A DNA stretch of 64,000 nucleotides from an uncultured bacterium (GTDB lineage: Bacteria > Bacteroidota > Bacteroidia > Chitinophagales > Chitinophagaceae): positions 1-64,000 of the forward strand of contig CAIKEH010000013.1 in NCBI GenBank assembly GCA_903826405.1, read 5' to 3'. Positions 9,399 through 18,466 of this stretch are shown here, piece by piece. Under the pieces are notes generated by a model. It was not told the origin of the DNA. It did no database searches and saw only the letters and a program-made list of their open reading frames with translations. Each line of letters opens with the position of its first letter. Position 1 is the stretch's first letter. The position numbers and the translations under genes were made by a program.

Positions 9399-12191
9399 TT
9401 ATTTGGAGAGGTTGATCTTTGCACTCAGGATGAAAGTGGTCCCCAGCCTGACTGAATTGATTACTTTGTCATTCGCTGGATCAAAGGCATTGTTCTTCGG
9501 GTTGGCATCGAACTTATAATACCAGTTGTAGGGTTGTGCCAGCAGATCGCTGATCGTCAGTTTGAGTTCCACTTTATCTTTCAGCACCTTCTTTGAAACC
9601 TGTGCATCAATGAGGTCACGTGAATTTTCGAAGATGTTCAACGCGCCACCGGTGACAGCTCTGTATTTCAATCTTGGGCCGATACGATTGTAAAGAATAT
9701 TGAATGAGAACCCATCATTGGGTGTCGAATAAGTCAGGCCGGCATTGATGAGATATGGCGACTGTCCCTGAAGTGGACTATTGAAATTCACGTTGCCGAA
9801 TTTCACGGAACCCTTTATGTAGGCGAGATTGGTATAGAATGTCAGTTGGTTGAAAAAATCTCCCCCAAGGAAACCAAGGCGTTTGCGTATCTCCAGTTCA
9901 GCACCGTATGCGGTAGCTTGAGTGGCATTCTCATAGGAAAGCACATCATTCCCTGCATTCACCTGTTCTATGGGGTGATCGAAATGCTTGTAGAAAACGC
10001 TGGCACTGATGATCTCACCTGAACCCGGGAAAAATTCATACCGCAGATCACCATTGGTATTTTTGCTTCGTTGCAGCAATGGATTGCCACGGATGACATT
10101 GTAATTCTCATAATCGAATACACTATAGCTGGCCAACTCACGGAACTCCGGTCTGTTGACCGCTTGTGAACCCGCCAACCGCAAATTGGTCTTGCTATTC
10201 AGTGACCAGGTGAGCAGGAAAGAAGGTAACACGTCCAGATCCTCCTTCTTGATGGTGGGTTGGTTCAACGCCTTCAGGTCCTGAGTGTATCTCTCCACAC
10301 GAACTCCACCAGTGAACTTCAAACTCCCCGAAATGAAGCCATCATACATGGCATAACCTCCGTTCATGAGAGCATGAGCCTTGTAATCCGTGGAGTTTGT
10401 GCCGATGGTGGCCAATGTGAGTCGGTATAGATCGATGTTGGCCGGATCAAAAAGATTGTTGAAGGTCTGATCCTTCGTCTCCTGGATGAGAATCCCATAA
10501 GGATCCAGTGTGGAATAACCCAAGGCGTCCACGACGACCTTGCGGTCACGATAATAATTGCTCAGACCGAATTTCAATTTCGCCTTTCTATTTCCTTTCA
10601 GGTCGTATGCGAAATTCACATTTGCACCATAGATGAATTCCTTCAGATCCGAATACACTCTACCAGCATTGCGGATCTCTGGTGAATTCTCATTGGCCAA
10701 TTTGATATAGTAATAACTGGAATCGTTGTTCGGGGTCCGGAAAGTGAGTACTTTTTGGTCCGGCTGGTGGCGGTAGGTGTATCCTACGGATCCGTTCCAG
10801 TCGAACTTCCACCTGTTACCCAGATTGTGAAGGCCTTCCAGGACCGAATTCAAGAGTCCATTCCCTGAAGCTTCGCTATTCTCACTTTTATAGAGAAAAG
10901 TATACGGGTCATTGGATCGGTCAAACCCTTTACGAAGGCCCAATGACCTGGAAAAATCGTTGTTGAAGATGTTCTTCCAGGAGATCTTGGACTGCCTGTA
11001 AGCATAGGTCAGGTTGAACAGGGCAGAGAGCTGGTTACGTTGATCATAATTATCCGTACGGTTCTGATACAGGTAGAACTTGTCGATCTGGTATTCATTT
11101 CTTTCCCTTTCCGAAACCTTTCGGGACGACCCGTAACCTATGGTGAGGATATAACCCAATTTCCTGTTCCTCTCCAGGATACGGGTATTTCCTGCAGTGT
11201 ATCCAAATGAAAAATTCGGATAGCTTCGATACGCGGGCGCTTGACCATAATCGTTTCCGAAATCCTTGGTGATGGCTTGTTTGGTCGCTGGTGGCTGATT
11301 GATGAATGAAGAGCCCCTATAGGGAATGTATGAAGCCGGTATTTCCCGGGAATCATCGAAAAATCCTATGGCATCATATTTCCCATCCGGGAATCCCTTA
11401 TAGAAATTCTTGAATGTGGTCAATGTATTATAACCCATGCCCAAGGACAATTCACTGATTGGTCTGGTGGGGTAGTCTTTTGTGCTGACTTTGATGGCGC
11501 CACCAGAGAAGTCACCGGGCAAGTCCGGAGTGGGTGACTTGTAAACGACCAGGTTATCTATAAGAGCGGAAGGAATAATGTCGAAGGCGAAAGCTTTCTT
11601 ATCTGGTTCCGTACTGGGGAGTACGGCATTATTCAGCAGGGATACATTGTATCGTTCATTCAAGCCCCTGACTATGACGAATTTATTATCCTGAACGGAA
11701 GCGCCAGAAACCCGTTTGAGCACATCACCCGTATTTCTGTCTGGCGACTTCCTGATGGCCTCTGCGGAAATGCCATCGGAAATGGAGGAACTGTTCTTCT
11801 GAAGTGCATATACGGAAGCCAGAGATTCCTTTCGAGAATTACTTCTGATCACCACTCCCTCCAACTCCTTACTTTTAGCCCTTGCAAGAGAAATATCCAA
11901 GTTTGCACCATTCTCTAATTGCAGATCGGATATTTCCTTTGTCTGAAAGCCTAAGCTGGATATCGTTAGGGTGTATTTCCTGCCTCTTTCCAGGATCAAA
12001 AAGAATCGTCCTTCTACATCAGTTGTTACCGTTTTGGCCGGATCGACAAGATTTACGGTGGCACCGGAAACGGGCGTGCTACTACCTTCTTCGAGTACTT
12101 TTCCCGAAATCCTGATCGTCTGAGCACGTACTGATACGGAAAATGCTATCAGCAGTGTCATACATAGGAAATGCATGTTGAGTCGGTTCAT
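9399..12191 (-). CDS. TonB-dependent receptor
   Basis: 930 aa; signal peptide, CarboxypepD_reg-like domain, plug (RNTGDVLKRVSGASVQDNKFVIVRGLNERYN), beta-barrel to the C-terminus. Confidence 0.92.
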   Translation of the reverse strand: MNRLNMHFLCMTLLIAFSVSVRAQTIRISGKVLEEGSSTPVSGATVNLVDPAKTVTTDVEGRFFLILERGRKYTLTISSLGFQTKEISDLQLENGANLDISLARAKSKELEGVVIRSNSRKESLASVYALQKNSSSISDGISAEAIRKSPDRNTGDVLKRVSGASVQDNKFVIVRGLNERYNVSLLNNAVLPSTEPDKKAFAFDIIPSALIDNLVVYKSPTPDLPGDFSGGAIKVSTKDYPTRPISELSLGMGYNTLTTFKNFYKGFPDGKYDAIGFFDDSREIPASYIPYRGSSFINQPPATKQAITKDFGNDYGQAPAYRSYPNFSFGYTAGNTRILERNRKLGYILTIGYGSSRKVSERERNEYQIDKFYLYQNRTDNYDQRNQLSALFNLTYAYRQSKISWKNIFNNDFSRSLGLRKGFDRSNDPYTFLYKSENSEASGNGLLNSVLEGLHNLGNRWKFDWNGSVGYTYRHQPDQKVLTFRTPNNDSSYYYIKLANENSPEIRNAGRVYSDLKEFIYGANVNFAYDLKGNRKAKLKFGLSNYYRDRKVVVDALGYSTLDPYGILIQETKDQTFNNLFDPANIDLYRLTLATIGTNSTDYKAHALMNGGYAMYDGFISGSLKFTGGVRVERYTQDLKALNQPTIKKEDLDVLPSFLLTWSLNSKTNLRLAGSQAVNRPEFRELASYSVFDYENYNVIRGNPLLQRSKNTNGDLRYEFFPGSGEIISASVFYKHFDHPIEQVNAGNDVLSYENATQATAYGAELEIRKRLGFLGGDFFNQLTFYTNLAYIKGSVKFGNVNFNSPLQGQSPYLINAGLTYSTPNDGFSFNILYNRIGPRLKYRAVTGGALNIFENSRDLIDAQVSKKVLKDKVELKLTISDLLAQPYNWYYKFDANPKNNAFDPANDKVINSVRLGTTFILSAKINLSK

Positions 12192-12345
12192 TTTTCGCTA
12201 GATAAGAGGGTCGAAAGTAGAGGCGCCTGATTACCGATAGATGAACCGAACGACAACAAAGAGTTAATCCAATATGAACAACACGTAACATTAAGTTCAT
12301 TTTTTTCTAACCGTAAAGTGATGTTCTGGTCACATACGATTCTCA

Positions 12346-12365
12346 ATATTTACAATTGTTAATAT
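12346..12365. promoter_or_regulatory. Candidate operator: near-perfect 20-bp palindrome ATATTTACAATTGTTAATAT
   Basis: 9 of 10 base pairs symmetric; lies in the divergent intergenic region between the TonB receptor and regulator genes. Confidence 0.4.
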
Positions 12366-12407
12366 GACCAACCTTTCCAAAGAACTGTTTCAACCATATA
12401 AAAACGC

Positions 12408-13091
12408 ATGAGCCAAGCCCGTAAGATCCTGTTCATCAATGTCCCCAATGTTTTGATCCGGGACACTGAATCACTTTTAGCAGATGAGGGTGCCGCCGTG
12501 ATCAATTCATTCGGATTTCAGGACTGCATGCAAATGGCCAGGATCCACATCCCCGAGGTATTCGTTATAGCTGAATTGTCAGATGGCAACCCAAAAGGAC
12601 TGGAGACGATCAATGAGCTACGCGAAAACAGGATCTTTGACCGTGCGCTCATTTTATACATGACAGGAACACAGGGCGAGGAAAGCCAGATGAAGGCTTT
12701 CAATGCTGGAGCAGAAGACCTTTTGCCCCTGGACATCAGCGCCAAAGTATTGGCAACACGGATCTCATCGCTGATCAAGAGGCTCAACCGATCGACTGTA
12801 GGCATCGATCTTAATGGAAATTTCCATGTGAACCCGGAATCACTTTCCGTGACTATCCAAGGTAGACACATAGATCTGGTCCGAAAGGAGTTCGAATTGC
12901 TTCATCTACTTTGTTCAGCACCCAATCGTATTTTCTACAGAAAGGAGATCTTCAATCATATCTGGAAAGGAAGCCAGTTGAAAAATGACAGGACGCTGGA
13001 TGTGCACATCAGGAAGATCCGCAAAAAACTGGGCATTAAAAACATCAAGACCATCAACGGCGTGGGATACAAATTCGAATGGAATGGGTAG
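12408..13091 (+). CDS. OmpR-family response regulator with degenerate receiver domain
   Basis: C-terminal winged helix (VRKEFELLHLLCSAPNRIFYRKEIFNHIWKG...RTLDVHIRKIRKKLG...INGVGYKFEW); N-terminal receiver fold lacks the conserved acidic residues. Confidence 0.85.
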   Translation: MSQARKILFINVPNVLIRDTESLLADEGAAVINSFGFQDCMQMARIHIPEVFVIAELSDGNPKGLETINELRENRIFDRALILYMTGTQGEESQMKAFNAGAEDLLPLDISAKVLATRISSLIKRLNRSTVGIDLNGNFHVNPESLSVTIQGRHIDLVRKEFELLHLLCSAPNRIFYRKEIFNHIWKGSQLKNDRTLDVHIRKIRKKLGIKNIKTINGVGYKFEWNG

Positions 13092-13190
13092 GCCATTGGA
13101 CGGAACATTTTCTAGCTCCCATTGACATAATCGGAGTGTCTCTGAGCGCGAGCTCCATTCCTTCAGGGGAAGTTCAGAGTTAATGCATGC

Positions 13191-14404
13191 TCAATCCTTT
13201 CCGAAAACAAAATAAAAAGTCAACCTGAAAACCAGGTCATGGCTTTTGTATTTTTTCCAGAGGACCGGGATTGACATATTTGTTCAACCAGATGTTCGGC
13301 ATGAAATGGACAAAAGATAAAGGCCTGCCGTGAAAAAACTTTCCTTGGTAACGGGATCATTATAGTTAGCCGTATGACCCACATATTTATTTTATACGGC
13401 ATTGTCGATCCTATTATCGGGATTGAACCGATCAAATCGCACAAACCATTTCAATCTTTTGGGGATGAACACCCCATTAGCGAATAGGGATATGCCCTTT
13501 GCCGTACCACTCCATGTATCCGTACCTACAGTTATCCTGGTCGCGAAATCTTCGTTTTTCAAGTTGTTGAGGTAGCCCTCTATTCCGAATGTGAATGCCG
13601 GAGTGGAATAGGAAGCGAAGCCCTTGATCATGCTCCTGGAATGATGCCAGGAAGGAATGTCGTTCAACTTCTCATAGTCTACATAAACATCGAAAGTCAA
13701 TTTCCTATTGATGAATAAAGCCCATACATCGGCATTGTACCACCTGAAATTGTCATTCTCCGGCCTGGCGCTCGTGCCATTTCCAGCCCTGACATAATAT
13801 CCGGATCTCCCGTCTTTCCCGTATTTGCACTGCACTGTGATCCCTGAATCACAGGAAGGAGTTCTACGTATATCTGTAACCCTCCAGTCAATGGGCCGAT
13901 ACCCCCAGATTTGCTCCGTAAAAATGGAATAAGCAGGTGTACCTACTTGCCCCAAAACGAGATCTGTCGCTTTCCAAATGTTCTTCCATCGCAGGTTGAT
14001 CAGTTTGATGTAAAAGGCGAGTTTAATATCAGCAAGGAATTCCCCGTTTGTAGTACCCGTTCCCGTGGTGATATAGTCCTCTGCCGCCAGCAGGATCGCG
14101 GTGCTGAACGTTCTGGAGATGTTGAAATCATAACCCAAATAGATCCACCTCATCTGGATTTTCGTGCGTCCCTGTGGTATGCTTGTATGTTGTTTGGATC
14201 CGCCACGTGCCAAAGTGTTTGTTTGGGGTTTATCATAGAGATCACCAAAAGCATAACCCCACAGGCGTCCAGTAGAGGGCTGCCCCTTTTGTACAGAGAA
14301 TCTGCATTCCTCAGGACCTGCGACAATAAAATGTTGATTACTAATAAATTAATAATTAAAATGGCCAAGGGCTTGACGGCGTCCTTGAGACTTTCCCTAG
14401 TCAA
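13191..14404 (-). pseudogene. Decayed outer-membrane porin-like gene (phosphate-selective porin O/P-like)
   Basis: Homology-like sequence runs across frames: signal-like segment in frame of 14404; GRLWGYAFGDLYDKPQTNTLARGG...IYLGYDFN in frame of 14213; in-frame TAA at 13392-13394; then NKYVGHTANYNDPVTKESFFTAGL, a frameshift to FVHFMPNIWLNKYVNPGP, and a shift back to DLVFRLTFYFVFGKD* ending at 13191. 5' boundary approximate. Confidence 0.75.
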
Positions 14405-14439
14405 ATGCGTGTTATTTCTTTCCTGTGAGAAAACACAAT

Positions 14440-14456
14440 GTTAATAAATTATTAAC
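14440..14456. promoter_or_regulatory. Candidate operator: perfect 17-bp palindrome GTTAATAA-A-TTATTAAC
   Basis: 8-bp perfect arms around one base, 60 bp upstream of the DUF47-PiT operon. Confidence 0.4.
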
Positions 14457-14491
14457 TATACAATAAGTCCCTCAAGGGTGGGCGTAAAATC

Positions 14492-14499
14492 TATTTTTG
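14492..14499 (+). promoter_or_regulatory. Possible Bacteroidetes -7 promoter element (TATTTTTG)
   Basis: Matches the TAnnTTTG consensus 17 bp before the ATG at 14516; no clear -33 element seen. Confidence 0.3.
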
Positions 14500-14515
14500 C
14501 CAAAACTTGGAATCC

Positions 14516-15160
14516 ATGCTGAATTCATTCCTCAAGATATTCCTACCTAAAGACAGGGTTTTTTATGACCTTTTCGAGGAGGTCAGTGACAAGGTCAGGC
14601 AGATGGCTGCTTTGCTGAAGGAAGTGGTTTATGAACCCGATTTCGATAGGAGAACAGTCTTGATCGGGAAGATAGAGAACTTCGAACACCAGAATGATGA
14701 ACTCACCCACCGCATATTCACGGAATTGGGACGCAATTTCATCACGCCCTTCGACCGGGAAGACATTCACTATCTGGCCAGTTCGCTGGATGACATCGCA
14801 GATTACATATTCGCATCTTCAAAAAAGATCAATTTCTATCATGTCAACCCGCTGGACAGAGGCATGCAACGTTTTGCAGACCTCATCCTTCAGAGTTCTG
14901 AGCAGGTGCATAGCGCCGTCAAGGAACTGCGGAACATGAAGAATCTGCGCCTGATCACGGAATGCCTGGTCAAGATCAATAGCATAGAGAATCAGGCGGA
15001 CGACGTGTTCGACATGAGCATCGAACGCCTGTTCGCCGAGGAGCAGGATGCCAAAGAGGTTATCAAGATGAGAGAGATCTACCAGGTCATGGAGATTGCT
15101 ACGGACAAATGCGAAGATGCCGGCAATGTCATCGAGTCCATCATCGTTAAATACGCCTGA
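14516..15160 (+). CDS. DUF47 family (PhoU-like) phosphate transport regulator
   Basis: All-helical 214 aa MLNSFLKIFLPKDRVFYDLFEEVSDKV...DDVFDMSIERLF...MEIATDKCEDAGNVIESIIVKYA; immediately upstream of a PiT transporter. ORF track start is TTG 14507; ATG 14516 preferred. Confidence 0.9.
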   Translation: MLNSFLKIFLPKDRVFYDLFEEVSDKVRQMAALLKEVVYEPDFDRRTVLIGKIENFEHQNDELTHRIFTELGRNFITPFDREDIHYLASSLDDIADYIFASSKKINFYHVNPLDRGMQRFADLILQSSEQVHSAVKELRNMKNLRLITECLVKINSIENQADDVFDMSIERLFAEEQDAKEVIKMREIYQVMEIATDKCEDAGNVIESIIVKYA

Positions 15161-15201
15161 TCGATACAGGGTTAGCCTGCCCAAACCCATAATCAACGAC
15201 C

Positions 15202-16329
15202 ATGACACTGCTTGCAGTCATCATCATACTCGCCCTGATATTCGATTATATCAACGGGTTCCATGACGCCGCGAATTCCATCGCCACAATCGTTTCTACA
15301 AAGGTACTCACCCCCTTTCAAGCCGTACTCTGGGCAGCCTTGTTCAATGTGGTTGCCTTTTTCATATTCAAGGATCATAATGTGGCGAATACGATTGCCA
15401 AAACCGTTCACAAGGACGTCATAACCCTTCCGGTGATCTTGGCAGGCCTCATTGCTGCCATCATCTGGAACCTCTTGACCTGGTGGTACGGCATACCCTC
15501 TTCTTCATCTCATACCTTGATTGGTGGTTTCGCCGGTGCGGCGATAGCTCATGCCGGATTCGGCAGCATCGAATTGGAAAAGATCACCAAGACGCTCTCA
15601 TTCATTCTGCTCGCACCCCTGATCGGCATGATCATCGCCATGTTCATCTCCATAGTGACGATTGTCAGGAACATCTGGCTCAAACTGGCCATCATCACTG
15701 CCGCGGTCACCCTTACTTTGTATTATATCGACTTCAATCCGATCATAAGATATGGATTGGTCGTGATGACCATCATTTTCTGTATTTCCTATCTGATCGA
15801 TGCTTTGAAAACGCCCAATGCCTACAGGACATCGAACATGTACAAAAGGTTACAATTGGTTTCTTCGGCAGCGTTCAGCATAGGCCACGGTGGGAATGAC
15901 GCACAAAAGGTCATGGGGATCATCGCTGCCGCACTGGTGGCTAATGGCAATATTCAAGACTTAAAGGACATGCCTTACTGGGTACCTATCGCCTGTTACT
16001 GCGCCATCGGACTTGGCACCATGAGTGGAGGATGGAGGATTGTGAAGACCATGGGCACCCGCATCACCAAAGTCACCCCTTTGGAAGGAGTAAGCGCAGA
16101 GACTGCAGGAGCCATCACCCTTTTCATGACGGAGAAATTAGGCATCCCGGTCAGTACAACACATACCATAACCGGTTCCATCATTGGCGTTGGTGCAACA
16201 AAAAGACTTTCCGCTGTACGGTGGGGAGTCACCGTCAACCTCCTTTGGGCATGGATCCTGACCATCCCGGTAAGTGCCATAATGGCCATGATCATCTATC
16301 AGATCCTGAAATTTTTCATGCACCTTTGA
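15202..16329 (+). CDS. Inorganic phosphate transporter, PiT family
   Basis: GFHDAANSIATIVSTKVLTP and IGHGGNDAQKVMGII signature repeats; polytopic membrane protein. Confidence 0.95.
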   Translation: MTLLAVIIILALIFDYINGFHDAANSIATIVSTKVLTPFQAVLWAALFNVVAFFIFKDHNVANTIAKTVHKDVITLPVILAGLIAAIIWNLLTWWYGIPSSSSHTLIGGFAGAAIAHAGFGSIELEKITKTLSFILLAPLIGMIIAMFISIVTIVRNIWLKLAIITAAVTLTLYYIDFNPIIRYGLVVMTIIFCISYLIDALKTPNAYRTSNMYKRLQLVSSAAFSIGHGGNDAQKVMGIIAAALVANGNIQDLKDMPYWVPIACYCAIGLGTMSGGWRIVKTMGTRITKVTPLEGVSAETAGAITLFMTEKLGIPVSTTHTITGSIIGVGATKRLSAVRWGVTVNLLWAWILTIPVSAIMAMIIYQILKFFMHL

Positions 16330-16432
16330 CTTCTACCCAGGTGATGATCCCGTGTTTTTGACAACCAAAATACGCGGTACCTATCCGATATTTTGAGCAT
16401 CTTTGCGGGGTATTGAAAACCTCATCTTTATC

Positions 16433-17293
16433 ATGAAGGGAATCATCCTGGCCGGAGGATCCGGCACCAGACTCTATCCGATCACCTATGCGATCAGCAA
16501 ACAGATCATGCCTGTCTATGACAAACCCATGATCTATTACCCTTTGTCCACCCTGATGCTCGCAGGTATCCGGGAGATACTCATCATTTCCACACCTCAC
16601 GATCTTCCCAACTTCATCAAACTTTTCGGGGACGGCAATCGATTCGGCCTCGACATAAGTTATGCAGAGCAAAAGGAGCCAAATGGATTGGCACAGGCAT
16701 TCGTCATTGGTGCAGATTTCATCGGCAAGGAAAAAGTGGCTTTGGTTCTGGGAGACAACATTTTTTATGGTGCCGGGTTAGGGACTGTGCTGGCCAAGAA
16801 CAATGATCCGGATGGCGGCATTGTCTATGCTTATTCGGTCAGCGACCCCGAAAGGTATGGTGTGGTTGAATTTGATGCTCATATGAAGGCCATCTCTATT
16901 GAAGAAAAGCCCCTAAAACCGAAAAGTCGTTACGCCATACCTGGTCTCTACTTCTACGATAATGATGTCGTTCGGATCGCCCGGGAATTGAAACCTTCTT
17001 CACGCGGCGAATACGAGATCACGGATGTGAACAAGGAGTATCTAAGAATGGGCAAACTGAAAGTCTCTGTACTGGAAAGGGGTACCGCCTGGCTGGACAC
17101 CGGCACTTTCGATTCATTGATGCAAGCCTCTCTTTTCATTCAGGTCATCGAACAAAGACAAGGTGTCAAAGTTGCTTGCATCGAGGAGATCGCCTGGCGG
17201 AAAGGATTCATCAGTAAAGAAGAACTGATCACTTTAGCACGCCCATTAATGAAAAGCGGCTATGGCGAATATCTGATGAACTTAGTATCTTGA
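16433..17293 (+). CDS. rmlA: Glucose-1-phosphate thymidylyltransferase
   Basis: [53 protein letters not shown]...; ORF begins at 16403 but ATG 16433 fits the family. Confidence 0.95.
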   Translation: MKGIILAGGSGTRLYPITYAISKQIMPVYDKPMIYYPLSTLMLAGIREILIISTPHDLPNFIKLFGDGNRFGLDISYAEQKEPNGLAQAFVIGADFIGKEKVALVLGDNIFYGAGLGTVLAKNNDPDGGIVYAYSVSDPERYGVVEFDAHMKAISIEEKPLKPKSRYAIPGLYFYDNDVVRIARELKPSSRGEYEITDVNKEYLRMGKLKVSVLERGTAWLDTGTFDSLMQASLFIQVIEQRQGVKVACIEEIAWRKGFISKEELITLARPLMKSGYGEYLMNLVS

Positions 17294-17327
17294 CGATCCA
17301 TATACCGTCCATATTTAATTAAACCGA

Positions 17328-18383
17328 ATGAAAAAGATCCTGGTGACCGGAGGTTGCGGATACATAGGCTCCCACACTATTCTCGATCTTATTGAGAATG
17401 GATTTGAGGTCATCTCCGTAGACAATCAATCTCGCTCCAATAGCAAATTGCTGGATGGGATAGAAAAGATCTCAGGCGTCAAGGTCAAAAATTACAAGGT
17501 TGACCTATGCGATTTCGATGACACGCATGCCATTTTCACGGAAAATGATGATATCGCCGGCGTCATCCATTTCGCTGCATTTAAGGCAGTGGGAGAGTCA
17601 GTCGACAAACCACTCCTGTATTTCCACAACAATCTGAGTTCACTGATCAATTTGTTGCGTTGCGTGGAGGAATTCCAAACACCGCATTTTGTATTCTCCT
17701 CTTCCTGCACCGTCTATGGTAACCCGGATGCCATTCCCGTTACTGAACAAACCCCAATGAAAACGGCTGAGTCACCTTATGGCATGACCAAACAGATGGG
17801 TGAGGAGATCGTTTCCTCCTTTGCGAAAAAAGGGAAAACGAATTGTATTCTCCTACGCTATTTCAACCCGGCTGGCGCGCATCCGACGGCCTTGCTAGGT
17901 GAATTTCCCATCGGCCGTCCGCAGAACCTGACCCCAGCCATCACTCAAACTGCCATGGGCAAGATTCCGGAATTGACAGTATATGGGAATGACTACCCCA
18001 CTCGAGATGGTTCCTGCATTCGCGACTTCATCCATGTCTGCGACCTTGCCCATGCACATACCCTTGCCATCAAATATCTTGATGCCGGCAAAAATTCCTC
18101 TTCCTGCGATGTGTTCAACCTGGGCACCGGAAACGGTATCACTGTGCTCGAAGCGATAAAGGCTTTTGAAAAACAGACCGGTCAGACCCTGAACTACAAG
18201 ATAGGACCCCGAAGAGAGGGCGATGTTGTTGCCATTTATGCAAATAACGATCTTGCGATGGACAGATTGGGCTGGAAACCCAAATTCTCTTTGGATGATA
18301 TCATGTCCTCTGCCTGGAAATGGGAACAACAGATCAAACAAGATGAAGAATTCTTCTCCCGACAGAACTCCAGTCTCAACTAA
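17328..18383 (+). CDS. galE: UDP-glucose 4-epimerase
   Basis: Rossmann GGCGYIGSHT, YGMTK, RYFNPAGAHP; full-length 351 aa. Confidence 0.95.
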   Translation: MKKILVTGGCGYIGSHTILDLIENGFEVISVDNQSRSNSKLLDGIEKISGVKVKNYKVDLCDFDDTHAIFTENDDIAGVIHFAAFKAVGESVDKPLLYFHNNLSSLINLLRCVEEFQTPHFVFSSSCTVYGNPDAIPVTEQTPMKTAESPYGMTKQMGEEIVSSFAKKGKTNCILLRYFNPAGAHPTALLGEFPIGRPQNLTPAITQTAMGKIPELTVYGNDYPTRDGSCIRDFIHVCDLAHAHTLAIKYLDAGKNSSSCDVFNLGTGNGITVLEAIKAFEKQTGQTLNYKIGPRREGDVVAIYANNDLAMDRLGWKPKFSLDDIMSSAWKWEQQIKQDEEFFSRQNSSLN

Positions 18384-18466
18384 AGACATGTCCTGTTGAA
18401 AAATTATCCTCAGATGGGCATCAAAACCCGCCTCTTTGGCTTTATTTTGCCCTTCAATCAACTCCC

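Noticed and set aside
13220-13444. 74-aa minus-strand ORF as an independent small gene
   Set aside because: It is an off-frame reading of the decayed porin 3' end.
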